DNA of 36,705 nucleotides. It comes from an uncultured Eubacteriales bacterium (GTDB taxonomy: Bacteria > Bacillota > Clostridia > Christensenellales > Aristaeellaceae). Below the pieces are notes generated by a model. It was not told where the DNA came from. It worked only from the letters and a program-made list of their open reading frames with translations, and ran no database searches. The translations under genes and the position numbers were made by a program. Numbering within the stretch: the first letter of the stretch is position 1; each line of letters starts with the position of its first letter. This document shows, in pieces, positions 9,620-18,099 of this stretch. The DNA is taken from assembly GCA_902799465.1 (NCBI GenBank), contig CADCAS010000010.1:1-36705 (forward strand). Direction: 5' to 3'.

Positions 9620-9811
9620 GAATTAGGAATTAGGAATTGGGAATTAGGAATTAGGAATTATGAATGGCTTGGTTGCGTAGGGGCGGCGATGTGCCGCCCG
9701 CCATGCTGTACGTTTAGTTTCGGTACATGGCGGGTGAACATTAGCCGCACATACAGTGTGTACGGCAGCCACTTTTAATTCCTAATTCCTAATTCCTAAT
9801 TCCTAATTCTC
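9620..9811 (+). repeat. Heptad-armed intergenic repeat, copy R4
   Basis: The left arm (9620-9660) is GGAATTA/GGAATTG units and the right arm (9776-9811) AATTCCT units, mutually reverse complementary. The core aligns with R3: GAATGGCTTGGTTGCGTAG, GGGGCGGCGATGTGCCGCCC, a TTTCGGTA centre and a GTACGGCAGCC end. It lies in the presumed 5' leader of the M23 gene. Confidence 0.85.
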
Positions 9812-9825
9812 CTCGACAGTTCCTC

Positions 9826-9855
9826 ATTATACCACATATTCCCTGCCCGGGCAAA
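9826..9855 (-). promoter_or_regulatory. Candidate promoter of the M23 peptidase gene
   Basis: On the minus strand -35 TTTGCC (9850-9855), 18-bp spacer and extended -10 TGGTATAAT (hexamer 9826-9831). It starts just after the RND gene ends and would place the whole R4 repeat in the transcript leader. Confidence 0.6.
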
Positions 9856-9862
9856 TCCGCCG

Positions 9863-12800
9863 CTATTCCTTCAGGCTGGGCCTGTTCATCCTGACGGTGA
9901 TGGGTTTGGCGGCGGGCCTGGTCAGCTCGGCGCGGGGGGCAAATACGGGGACTGGGGGTGACGCCGTGGGATCGGACTGCGCGGTCGTGGAGGCGTTGGG
10001 GTCACCGGACGGCGCGACCTGCGCGGTTGCGGCGGCGTTGGGGTCACCGGGCGGCGCGACGGGGGAGGGATCGGACTGCGCGGTGGTGGCGGCGCTGGGG
10101 TCCCTGGACGGCGCGACGGGCATGGCGTTTCCCACGGCGTCGGCCTCGAGGACGGGCGCTGCGGCGGTCCGCAGCGGCCTGGTGGGCACAACGGGTTCAG
10201 TCGGCGCGGCGGGCACAACGGGTGCGGCGGGTTCAACCGGCGCAACGGGCACGACGGGCGCAGGGCTGGCGGGGGCTGCCGGGGCGGGGTCGCCGTAGAT
10301 GACCTCGTCGCCGTTCATGCCCGCGGCCTCCCGGATCATCTGGATCTCGCGGGCCTTCATGTTCCTGCCGTTGAACAGGTCGTAGAGCACGGGCACCACG
10401 AACAGGGTCATCAGCGTGGCGTAGGTCAGGCCGCCGATGGACACTACGGCCATGGGCTGCATCATCTCCGCGCCGGTGCCGTGGCCCAGGGCCATGGTGG
10501 ACATGCCCAGTATGGTGGTCATGGCGGTCATCAGTATCGGGCGCAGGCGCTGTCGCCCGGCCTCCACCAGGGCCTCGCGCTTCTCCATGCCGCCGATGCG
10601 CAGCTGGTTGACGCAGTCGATGAACACGATGCCGTTGTTGACCACCACGCCCGACAGCACCAGGAAGCCCAGCATGGCCACGATGGACAGGTCCATCTTC
10701 GTCACGAGCAGCGCGATCAGGCCGCCGGTGAAGGCCAGGGGGATGGTGAACATGACGATGATGGGGGACTTGAAGGACTGGAACTGCGCCACCATGATGA
10801 GGAAGATCAGCAGCACGGCCACAACGATCATCCACACCAGGTCCTCCATGATGTCCATGACGGTCTCGTTCTCACCGGCCAGCTCGGCCTTGTAGCCGTC
10901 GGGGAGGGCGTAGGCCTTCAGCTTTTCGGCGAAGGCGTCGGAGACGTGGTTGGCGGAGTACCCCTCGGCCACCTGGAAGGACACGGTCACCATGCGGCGC
11001 TGGGAGGCGCGGCTGATGGTGGACAGGCTGGAGGCGTCGCGCACGTCGGTGATGTCGCCCACCCGGACCATCACGTCCTCGTTCTCCTTCTCCACCTCGA
11101 TCTCCAGATCCCGGATCTCGTCGGGACGGAGGTTCTTGTTGCGGCCCTCGATGAGCTGTATCTTCATCTCCTTGCCGTCCAGGGTGACCTTGGAGACCTC
11201 GGTCTTGCCCATCAGCTTCTGGGCGATGAACTGGTAGACCTGGGCCACGGTGAGGTTGTCCTCGATGGCGCGCTCCTTGTTCACTATCAGGCGCAGCTCC
11301 GGCACGGCGTCCTCCAGGCCGTCGTCCACGTCCACGGTCCCCTCGGTGTCCCGGGCGAGCTGGGCGAGGTCGGCGGCGATCTTCTGGAGCACCTCGATGT
11401 CGTCGCCGGTGATCTCCACGGAGATGCCGTCGCCGGCCAGCATGGAGATGTCCATGGTGCTGGCCTGGGCGGTGAGGTCCGCGCCGTACTTCTTGCCGAT
11501 GTCGTCGATCTGGCGGGCGATGTCCACGTTTTTGACCCCGGCCGCCTCGTCCACGATGATATAGTAGGAATAGCCGCTGCCGCCGCCGGTGGACAGCAGC
11601 GTGCCGGAGCCGTCCATCAGGCCGATGGACTCAATGCCCTTGATCTCCAGCATGTCGGTCATGATCTGGCTGGCCTGGGCCTTCTGGTCGGCCCCGGACA
11701 GGTTCTTGTCGGGGGTGAGCTCGGCGCTCATCTGCCGGGAGTTGACCTCCGGCATGAAGGAGATGCCCATCTTCGTCACCTGCATGCCCGAGAAGGCCAG
11801 CAGCGCCAGCGCCGCCAGCAGCACCAGCGGCTTTACGCGCAGCGCGCCGCGGAGCATGGCCCCGTAGGCGGCCTGCAATTTGGAGAACACGCGGTGCTTC
11901 TTCGGCTTGGAGCGGCGCATCAGGTAGGAGCACATCATCGGCACCACCGTCATGGCCACCAGCAGGCTGGCCAGCAGGGAATAGGCGATGGTCAGGCCCA
12001 TGTCGGAGAACAGGTCGCGCGCCATGCCCTGCACGAACACGATGGGCAGGAACACACAGATGGTGGTCAGCGTGGATGAAAACAGCGCCCCCGCCACCGA
12101 TTTCACGCCCTCCACGCAGGCGCGCAGCAGCGGCGCTCCCTCCTCGTCGTGGAGGCGGTAGATGTTCTCGATGGAGACGATGGAGTTGTCCACCAGCATG
12201 CCGATGCCCAGCGACAGGCCGGACAGGGACAGCACGTTGAGCGTGATGCCCGAAAAGTACATCGCCACGAAGGCCATGACCACGCTGATGGGGATGGAGA
12301 ACGCCACGGTCAGCGTGGGCCGCCAGTCCAACAGGAACAGCAGCAGCACCAGGATGGCCAGACCGCCGCCGGAGAGCAGGTTTTGCAGCACCGAGTCCAC
12401 CACGATGTCGATGTACTCGCCCTGGTTCATCAGGTCCACGATGTGCAGCTCCGGATGCTCCGCCTGGAGCTGTCTGGCGTAGTTCAGCACCGTCTTGGAT
12501 ACGTCGGCGGTGGAGAAGGTGGACTGCTTCTCCAGGGACAGCAGTATGCCGTCCTGGCCGTTCAACTTGGTGAACACCTCGTCCCGGTCGTCGGTGAGCT
12601 CCACGGTGGCCACGTCCATCAGACGGACCTCCTTGATGGTGTCCAGGTCCAGGTCAAACAGCTTGAGCCGCTTCATCTCGTCCACGGAGCCGAACTTGTC
12701 GCCCACGCGCACCAGCACCTGGTCGCCGTCGGCCTTCTTCACATAGCCCGCGGGCATGGCCAGGTTTTGCGCGCCCAGCAGCTGGGCCACCATCTGCACG

Positions 12801-15499
12801 GTGATGACGCCGTCGATGCCCGCCTCCTCCAGGGCCTCCTCCCGCTTTTCCATGAATTCCTTGCGGGCCTTGGCCAGCTCCTTCTCCGCCTTGGAAAGCA
12901 TGGAGGACGCCTGGGAGAACATGGATTCCATCTCCTCCCGGGCGGCGGCCAGCTGCGCCTCGGCCTCGGCCAGGTTGGTGTCCTCGTCCATGCCGGGGAT
13001 CATGCCGCCGGGGATGATGCCCTGCCTGAGCTTGTCCACGGCGGTGTTCATCTGGTCGATGCCCGCGTCCATCTGGGCCAGGCCCTCGCTGGCCTGGGCG
13101 TACTGGGTGTTCAGCGCCTCGGGGTCCGTCAGCAGCGTCGTTGCCTGCTCCACCTCGGGGCTGTCCAGGGCGTCCAGCTGCTCGTCCAGCGCGGTGAGCA
13201 TCTGGGCCATCAGCGCGGCGCCGCCCTCCCCGGAGGCCAGCTGCTCGTCGTAGCTCGCCAGCTCCGCGTCCAGCGCGGCGATGGCCGCCCGGGCCTCCTT
13301 CGCGCGGCTGGCGGTGTCGCTGCTGTTGTCGGTCAGGGTGTCCAGCGCCCGCTGCTTGGCCTCGCGGGTCAGCTTGAGCCTGTTCAGCGCCTTGCGGGCC
13401 TCGTCGGCCTCGGCGGTCTTTTCGGACACGTCGGCGTTGGCCTCGTCCAGCTCGGCCTTCGCGGCCTCCAGGCGGGATGCCAGCGCGTCGGGGTCGGCCT
13501 CCTCGGCGAAGGCCGTGCCGGGGCGGGCCGCGGTCACCGCGTCCGCGCTGCCCGCGTCGTCGGAGCCTTCGCGGGCCTGGGGCTCCGCGTGGGTCTCGGA
13601 TGTCTGCTCATGGCCGGCGTCTGAGGAGGATTCCGCCTTCTCAGCGGCGGCACTTTCCACCTTCCCGGCGGCGGGAGCCGCTTTCCTTTCAGCGGAGGTA
13701 CTTTCCTCCTTCACAGGAGCGGTATCCGCCGCATTATCGGCGGCGGGGACCTCCTCCTTCTCGGGAGCGGCATTTTCTGCCTGATCGGCGGTGGAGTTTT
13801 CTTCCTTTGCGGCGGCGGCATTCTCCGTCCCGGGGTCGGCTTCGCCCTTCTTTTCGGCGGGCGCGTCGCTCTGCGCCTGGGCGGGGACGGTCTCACCCTG
13901 ACCGTCGGTGGGGTCGGCCTGCGGCGCGGCGGGGTCCGTGCCGGGATTTTCGTCGGACTGGCTCTCGCCGGATGTCCCGGCGTCCTGCTCCTCCTCGCGC
14001 TTCTCATCAGCGGTGGAGTCGGGGCTGCCTTCCGCGCCCGTTCCGGGCGCGTTGTTCTCCAGGGGGATGACGATCACGCCCCCGGCGTTGTTGGGCGTGG
14101 GGTTGGTCCCGGGGCTGGCCTCGGGGCTGGTCTCAGGATTGGTCTCGGGACTGGCTTTGGGGCTCGCGTCCGGGCTGGCCTCGGGACTCCCGGCGGGGGA
14201 GGCGGAGGTGTCGGGCGCGGGGGTGGCGTCCGTGCCGGGGGTATTCTCCGCGTCGGCCTTCTCTCCTGCGGCCAGACGGGCGGTCAGGTCGTTCACCTCG
14301 TCCTTCAGCGCGTCGCGCTTGCGCACGGCCTGGGCCAGGGCCTCCTCCTTCTCCTGCAGGTCCTTCTCGGCCTGTTCGATCTCGGCATTCAGGCGGTCGA
14401 TCTCGGCGTTGAGGGCGTCGGCGTCCATCAGCTCGAGGTCGTCGAGATAGGTCTGCAGGCCGTCCCGGACGCTGGCCAGCTCGTCCCGCTGGTTCTGGGC
14501 CTGGCGGCGTACCTCCAGCAGCACCGAGTCGTCCCCGGACTCCTGCATGGCGGCCAGCCGGGTCTGGAGCTCCTCCCGCTGCTGGCGCAGCTCGGCCACC
14601 TGGGTGGCGGCGGCCTGCACGGCGGCGCGCTCCTCGTCGGTCATGTTCATGGCGGCCTCCATCAGCGTGACGCTGGCGGCCAGCTGCTCCCGCTGGGCGG
14701 TGAGCTCGGCCTGCTGGGCGGTGAGCTGCTCGATGGCGGGACCGATCTGGCTCTGCCCCTCGGCCAGCGCCGCCTCGGCCTGGGCCAGCTGCTCGTAGGC
14801 CGCCTCCTTGCCCCGGGCCAGCTGCCGCTTGCCGTCGGAGATCTTGGCCTGGGCCGCGTTGAGCTCGTCCTCCACCTTGGCCAGCTCCTTGTCCACGTCG
14901 GCCAGTATGGCGGAATTGACCACGTCGATGCGGCTCTGCTCGATGGTCACGTCCACCTCCTGCTCGATGACGCCGTTGGCGGTGGCGGAGGCCACGCCGT
15001 TCAGGCCCTCGAAGCCGGGCACCAGCTCTTCGTTGACGTAGTCGGAGAGCTGCAATATGTCCATGTCGTCCCGGCTGACGGAGAGGATCGCCACCGGCAG
15101 CATGTCGGGGTTCAGCTTCATGGCCACCGGCGCGCCCACATCGTCGTCAAATTCGCCCTTGAGCTGGTCCAGCCGGGAGGAGATCTCGATCAGCGCGGTG
15201 TCCATGTTGGCCCCGTCGTTGAACTGCATGATGACCACGCCCACGTTGTCCCGGGACTGGGAGGTGAGCTTCTTGATGTCCGTCAGCGTGGCGAAGGAGG
15301 CCTCCATGGGTCGGACGATCTCGCTCTCCACCTGCTCCGGCGTCGCGCCGGGATAGGGGGTGTAGACCACCACGTAGGGCAGGTTCATGCTGGGCAGCAG
15401 GTCGGTGGACATGTGCTGGAAGGAGATGTATCCCAGCACGATCACCAGCAGTATGCCCACGATGACGGTATAGGGTTTTTTGACGGAGAGTTTGGACAT
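9863..15499 (-). CDS. Giant RND-family efflux transporter with coiled-coil insertion
   Basis: 1878-aa proton-driven RND exporter (HAE1/SwrC-like) in the plasma membrane; usual length is ~1030-1060 aa. TM1 is residues ~10-30. The first TM bundle (~1046-1200) has LGIGMLVDNSIVSIENI with Asp1104, the equivalent of one of the proton-relay acids. A second TM bundle covers ~1554-1690. The extra length is in the first extracytoplasmic domain: coiled coil ~195-410, a Thr/Pro/Ser/Ala/Glu-rich disordered stretch ~411-665, and a second coiled coil ~667-890. A Pro/Ala-rich repeated tail (~1745-1878) ends the protein. The true start is ATG 15499 (GGGAGG upstream); the frame stays open through repeat R5 to 15616. 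No adaptor or outer-membrane gene is adjacent. Substrate unknown. Confidence 0.9.
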   Translation of the reverse strand: MSKLSVKKPYTVIVGILLVIVLGYISFQHMSTDLLPSMNLPYVVVYTPYPGATPEQVESEIVRPMEASFATLTDIKKLTSQSRDNVGVVIMQFNDGANMDTALIEISSRLDQLKGEFDDDVGAPVAMKLNPDMLPVAILSVSRDDMDILQLSDYVNEELVPGFEGLNGVASATANGVIEQEVDVTIEQSRIDVVNSAILADVDKELAKVEDELNAAQAKISDGKRQLARGKEAAYEQLAQAEAALAEGQSQIGPAIEQLTAQQAELTAQREQLAASVTLMEAAMNMTDEERAAVQAAATQVAELRQQREELQTRLAAMQESGDDSVLLEVRRQAQNQRDELASVRDGLQTYLDDLELMDADALNAEIDRLNAEIEQAEKDLQEKEEALAQAVRKRDALKDEVNDLTARLAAGEKADAENTPGTDATPAPDTSASPAGSPEASPDASPKASPETNPETSPEASPGTNPTPNNAGGVIVIPLENNAPGTGAEGSPDSTADEKREEEQDAGTSGESQSDENPGTDPAAPQADPTDGQGETVPAQAQSDAPAEKKGEADPGTENAAAAKEENSTADQAENAAPEKEEVPAADNAADTAPVKEESTSAERKAAPAAGKVESAAAEKAESSSDAGHEQTSETHAEPQAREGSDDAGSADAVTAARPGTAFAEEADPDALASRLEAAKAELDEANADVSEKTAEADEARKALNRLKLTREAKQRALDTLTDNSSDTASRAKEARAAIAALDAELASYDEQLASGEGGAALMAQMLTALDEQLDALDSPEVEQATTLLTDPEALNTQYAQASEGLAQMDAGIDQMNTAVDKLRQGIIPGGMIPGMDEDTNLAEAEAQLAAAREEMESMFSQASSMLSKAEKELAKARKEFMEKREEALEEAGIDGVITVQMVAQLLGAQNLAMPAGYVKKADGDQVLVRVGDKFGSVDEMKRLKLFDLDLDTIKEVRLMDVATVELTDDRDEVFTKLNGQDGILLSLEKQSTFSTADVSKTVLNYARQLQAEHPELHIVDLMNQGEYIDIVVDSVLQNLLSGGGLAILVLLLFLLDWRPTLTVAFSIPISVVMAFVAMYFSGITLNVLSLSGLSLGIGMLVDNSIVSIENIYRLHDEEGAPLLRACVEGVKSVAGALFSSTLTTICVFLPIVFVQGMARDLFSDMGLTIAYSLLASLLVAMTVVPMMCSYLMRRSKPKKHRVFSKLQAAYGAMLRGALRVKPLVLLAALALLAFSGMQVTKMGISFMPEVNSRQMSAELTPDKNLSGADQKAQASQIMTDMLEIKGIESIGLMDGSGTLLSTGGGSGYSYYIIVDEAAGVKNVDIARQIDDIGKKYGADLTAQASTMDISMLAGDGISVEITGDDIEVLQKIAADLAQLARDTEGTVDVDDGLEDAVPELRLIVNKERAIEDNLTVAQVYQFIAQKLMGKTEVSKVTLDGKEMKIQLIEGRNKNLRPDEIRDLEIEVEKENEDVMVRVGDITDVRDASSLSTISRASQRRMVTVSFQVAEGYSANHVSDAFAEKLKAYALPDGYKAELAGENETVMDIMEDLVWMIVVAVLLIFLIMVAQFQSFKSPIIVMFTIPLAFTGGLIALLVTKMDLSIVAMLGFLVLSGVVVNNGIVFIDCVNQLRIGGMEKREALVEAGRQRLRPILMTAMTTILGMSTMALGHGTGAEMMQPMAVVSIGGLTYATLMTLFVVPVLYDLFNGRNMKAREIQMIREAAGMNGDEVIYGDPAPAAPASPAPVVPVAPVEPAAPVVPAAPTEPVVPTRPLRTAAAPVLEADAVGNAMPVAPSRDPSAATTAQSDPSPVAPPGDPNAAATAQVAPSGDPNASTTAQSDPTASPPVPVFAPRAELTRPAAKPITVRMNRPSLKE
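9960..10125 (-). repeat. In-gene direct repeats encoding the Pro/Ala-rich tail of the RND protein
   Basis: Three to four imperfect ~48-bp units encode repeats of the form VAP-S/P-G/R-DPNA-A/S-T-TAQSDPS. They lie at the extreme C-terminus, after the last TM segment, predicted to be in the cytoplasm. Confidence 0.75.
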
Positions 15500-15532
15500 A
15501 ACGGGCCTCCCGATGGATGAACGCGGATGAAA

Positions 15533-15716
15533 AGGCATCAGGCAATAGGCATCAGGCATGAGTGGGGCTGTGGCGTATCCTTTATACGTTTTCTCGGCGC
15601 TTTGCCACAACTGCATTCATCGTCACAATGTCATAGCGGATGCGAAGGCTGTGGCAGAAATCATAGCCTGTGCCGCCATCCCGACTGATGCCTGATGCCT
15701 ATTGCCTGATGCCTGA
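15533..15716 (-). repeat. Heptad-armed intergenic repeat, copy R5 (different core)
   Basis: The left arm (15533-15561) has GCATCAG/GCAATAG units and the right arm (15685-15716) the exact complementary order, including the odd ATTGCCT unit. The ~120-bp centre does not resemble R2-R4. It falls in the leader of the RND gene, 30-220 bp before its ATG. Confidence 0.8.
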
Positions 15717-15744
15717 ATTTGTACGGCGCTGCCCGACAAATTCC
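15714..15744. repeat. GAATTTGT hairpin next to repeat R5
   Basis: GAATTTGT pairs with ACAAATTC across a GC-rich loop. The GCCCGACAAATTC half is also found at 36496-36508, again touching a heptad arm. Confidence 0.6.
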
Positions 15745-15789
15745 TGTTTCGTATTATATATATGCCATGTAAATTGATTATGAACAGGG

Positions 15790-15830
15790 AAAAGAAAACA
15801 GGCAGCGTGGACGGTTGCGTCTGCTGCCTG
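15790..15830 (-). terminator. Intrinsic terminator of the diguanylate cyclase gene
   Basis: Read on the minus strand: perfect 8-bp stem CAGGCAGC/GCTGCCTG, 16-nt loop, then TTTTCTTTT. Confidence 0.85.
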
Positions 15831-15837
15831 ATGAGGT

Positions 15838-16986
15838 TCAACCCCGCTTTGTCCTCGCCCGCTTGATCTCATACAGCTCGGCGTCGGCGGCGGCGATGAA
15901 GGCCTTGACGTCCATGTCGGGGTGCCAGCGTCCGATGCCGATGGAGAGGGTGAGGGCATAGGGCTTGCCCAGGCGGCGGGTGAGCTCCGTCATGGACTGG
16001 TGGATGGAGGCCCGCAGGCTCTCGGCGTCGGCCCTGCTGCCCTCCAGCAGGATGATGAACTCGTCGCCGCCGTAGCGGGCGATGTAGGGCCGCCGGGGAT
16101 AGTCGGCGCAGGCGCGCTTGAGGACGCCCGCCACCTCGGTCAGGGCCTCGTCGCCCTCCAGGTGACCGTAGGTGTCGTTGATGTCCTTGAAGTAGTCCAC
16201 GTCGAGCATCAGCAGATACAGCGATTCCTCGTGGTTGATCAGCTTGTACTCCAGGAAGTTCAGCAGATTCTGGCGGTTGTTGACCTGGGTCAGCTTGTCC
16301 ATGGATATCTGCTGGTTGGAGTTGACCACGTACAGGCACAATAGCTCCAGCATGAACACCACGCAGATCACCGGGATGGACTCGCCCACGAAGGACAGCG
16401 CCCAGGCCAGCAGTATGCACAGCGTGAAGGCGGCGGTGAGCCTGAGATGGCCTCGGCGGGTCGGCTCGAACTCCCGGGCCATGTGTTTGAGCAGCGGCAC
16501 GCTGAAGAACAGCGACACCGCGGCCAGGTAGAGCATCTGGGCGTGGAACTGCGCGTGGCGGACGTAGCCGCCCTCGGGGGTGATCTCAAACAGCAGGCGG
16601 GTTTTGAAATTCAGGAGGATGCCCGCCACCGGCGGCGCCAGAAACAGCAGCGAAAGCCTGCGGGCGCGCACGGACTGGAACATGGGCGCGTGGCGCAGCG
16701 CGGCGGAATAGCCGCACCAGGCATAGACGCCCACGCACAGCGAGATGTGATACAGGGCTTTGAATATGTAGGAGGCATAGGGGAAGAGCCCGGGCAGCAG
16801 CCGGGCGCCGTTGAAGAGCGTAAACAGGAAGTTTGCGCCAAAGCTGAACATAAAGGAGGCGAACACCCGCCGGAGCCACCGCTCCTGGGTGGAATCCGTA
16901 TCGGTCTGCCGCGCCCAGCGCAGCAGCAGGGCGACGACGATGAAACAGATCAGATAGACCTCGGCGTACAGCGCGACAGCGATCAT
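15838..16986 (-). CDS. Membrane-bound diguanylate cyclase (GGDEF)
   Basis: 382-aa protein predicted to make cyclic di-GMP from two GTP at the inner face of the membrane. The N-terminal ~210 residues hold about six hydrophobic segments and no recognisable ligand domain. The GGDEF domain covers ~220-382, with DVDYFKDINDTYGH and an intact GGDEF at 306-310 (RYGGDEF). The allosteric I-site RxxD normally preceding it is replaced by a Pro-Arg-Arg-Pro-like stretch, so product inhibition is probably absent. The ATG at 16986 has AGAAGGGG 6 nt upstream; the in-frame ATG at 17007 has none. No EAL or PilZ protein is in the window, but the pilus operon starts divergently 235 bp away. Confidence 0.9.
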   Translation of the reverse strand: MIAVALYAEVYLICFIVVALLLRWARQTDTDSTQERWLRRVFASFMFSFGANFLFTLFNGARLLPGLFPYASYIFKALYHISLCVGVYAWCGYSAALRHAPMFQSVRARRLSLLFLAPPVAGILLNFKTRLLFEITPEGGYVRHAQFHAQMLYLAAVSLFFSVPLLKHMAREFEPTRRGHLRLTAAFTLCILLAWALSFVGESIPVICVVFMLELLCLYVVNSNQQISMDKLTQVNNRQNLLNFLEYKLINHEESLYLLMLDVDYFKDINDTYGHLEGDEALTEVAGVLKRACADYPRRPYIARYGGDEFIILLEGSRADAESLRASIHQSMTELTRRLGKPYALTLSIGIGRWHPDMDVKAFIAAADAELYEIKRARTKRG

Positions 16987-17068
16987 GAGCGACCCCTTCT
17001 CAGGCATCTGGAATTGAACGGCGGGCGCGGGGAACGAGCCGCCTCCACCCTTTACATGAAGTGAGTCT

Positions 17069-17074
17069 ATTATA
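17069..17074 (-). promoter_or_regulatory. -10 element of the diguanylate cyclase promoter
   Basis: TATAAT on the minus strand, about 80 bp before the start codon, in an AT-rich stretch. The -35 region is weak. Confidence 0.45.
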
Positions 17075-17159
17075 CATTAATTCGATTCGGTTAAATAAGT
17101 AATAATGTGTTAAATCGCGCGGCCGCCGAAAAAAGTTTCTACAAAGGGGGGTGAGTGCG

Positions 17160-17188
17160 TTGTCAAGTCTGGCAAAATGTGTTATACT
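17160..17188 (+). promoter_or_regulatory. Promoter of the pilus-like operon
   Basis: -35 TTGTCA (17160-17165), 17-bp spacer and extended -10 TGTTATACT (hexamer 17183-17188). It starts the run of seven same-strand genes ending at 22030. Confidence 0.75.
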
Positions 17189-17220
17189 TAACATGCAGTG
17201 GTATGGGAGGTATTTTCACT

Positions 17221-18048
17221 ATGTTTAAGAATGGCATCCTCAAGCTGGGGATTCCTCTGATATTGCTCCTGGGGCTGTGGATCATGTTCTGCGCCGCGGG
17301 CTGCGCGTCGTCGATGGAGGCGGTGTGGCCGGAATCGCCCGGCTATGACGTGCGCACCGACGGCAGCCTGGTCATCGACGCCAGCAATGTCGACAAGGGA
17401 TACATCATGGTCCGGACGGGCCAGCCCACCAGCCACGGACTGAAGATCCGCATCACCAACGGCAAATGGCAGCTGAATTACGACCTGAACAGCCAGGGTG
17501 AATACGAGGCCTTCCCCCTCCAGCGCGGCTCCGGGACCTACGAGGTGGCGCTTTTTGAAAACGTCTCCGGCAACAAATACGCCTCCGGCGGCAAGCTGGA
17601 GCTGAACGTCCAGCTAAGCAACGAATACGCCGCCTATCTGGTGCCCAATCAGTATGTCAATTACGAGCTGTGGACCTCCGCGGTCCAGAAATCGGACGAG
17701 CTGTGCGCCGGGAAGTCTCCCCAGGAGGTCTTCAACGCCGTCAGCGGCTTCATCGCCAGCGAGTTCACCTACGACTTCGTCCGCGCCAAGACCATCTCCC
17801 CGGGCACCATGCCCGACATCGACTACTGCTATGAGAACCGCATGGGCATCTGCCAGGACCTGGCCGCGGTGACCGCCTGCATGCTTCGGGTGCAGGGCGT
17901 GCCCGCCAAGCTGGTCATCGGCTACGCCGACAAGTACTACCACGCCTGGAACACCGTGGTCATCAACGGCCAGGAGCTGTTCTTCGATCCCACCAACGCC
18001 GTGGGGGCCATCAACGCCAAGAAGTACAGCACGGAGCGCGAGTACTGA
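17221..18048 (+). CDS. Transglutaminase-like domain lipoprotein
   Basis: 275-aa exported protein with a papain-fold transglutaminase core. MFKNGILKLGIPLILLL begins a signal peptide with lipobox-like CAAGC. Residues ~35-140 form an unassigned beta-rich domain. The catalytic triad is visible: Cys211 (MGICQDLA), His241 (YYHAWN) and Asp256 (FFDPTN). Such domains act as cysteine proteases or transamidases; which one applies here is unknown. It is the first gene of the pilus-like operon, 51 bp before pilC, so a role in pilin or surface-protein processing is possible. The ATG at 17221 is 10 nt after GGAGG and matches the signal peptide; the frame is open from 17155, but that lies within the promoter. 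Confidence 0.85.
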   Translation: MFKNGILKLGIPLILLLGLWIMFCAAGCASSMEAVWPESPGYDVRTDGSLVIDASNVDKGYIMVRTGQPTSHGLKIRITNGKWQLNYDLNSQGEYEAFPLQRGSGTYEVALFENVSGNKYASGGKLELNVQLSNEYAAYLVPNQYVNYELWTSAVQKSDELCAGKSPQEVFNAVSGFIASEFTYDFVRAKTISPGTMPDIDYCYENRMGICQDLAAVTACMLRVQGVPAKLVIGYADKYYHAWNTVVINGQELFFDPTNAVGAINAKKYSTEREY

Positions 18049-18099
18049 CATACAATCGTCAAGGATGCGATCTATAACGACTGAGGAGGTTTTTCACAC

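Noticed and set aside
10481..13624. Long plus-strand open frames opposite the RND gene
   Set aside because: Low-complexity shadows (His, Gln, Gly rich) with no motifs or ribosome binding sites.
15500..15616. N-terminal extension of the RND protein to 15616
   Set aside because: The extension translates the R5 heptad arm; a good ribosome binding site and TM1 place the start at 15499.
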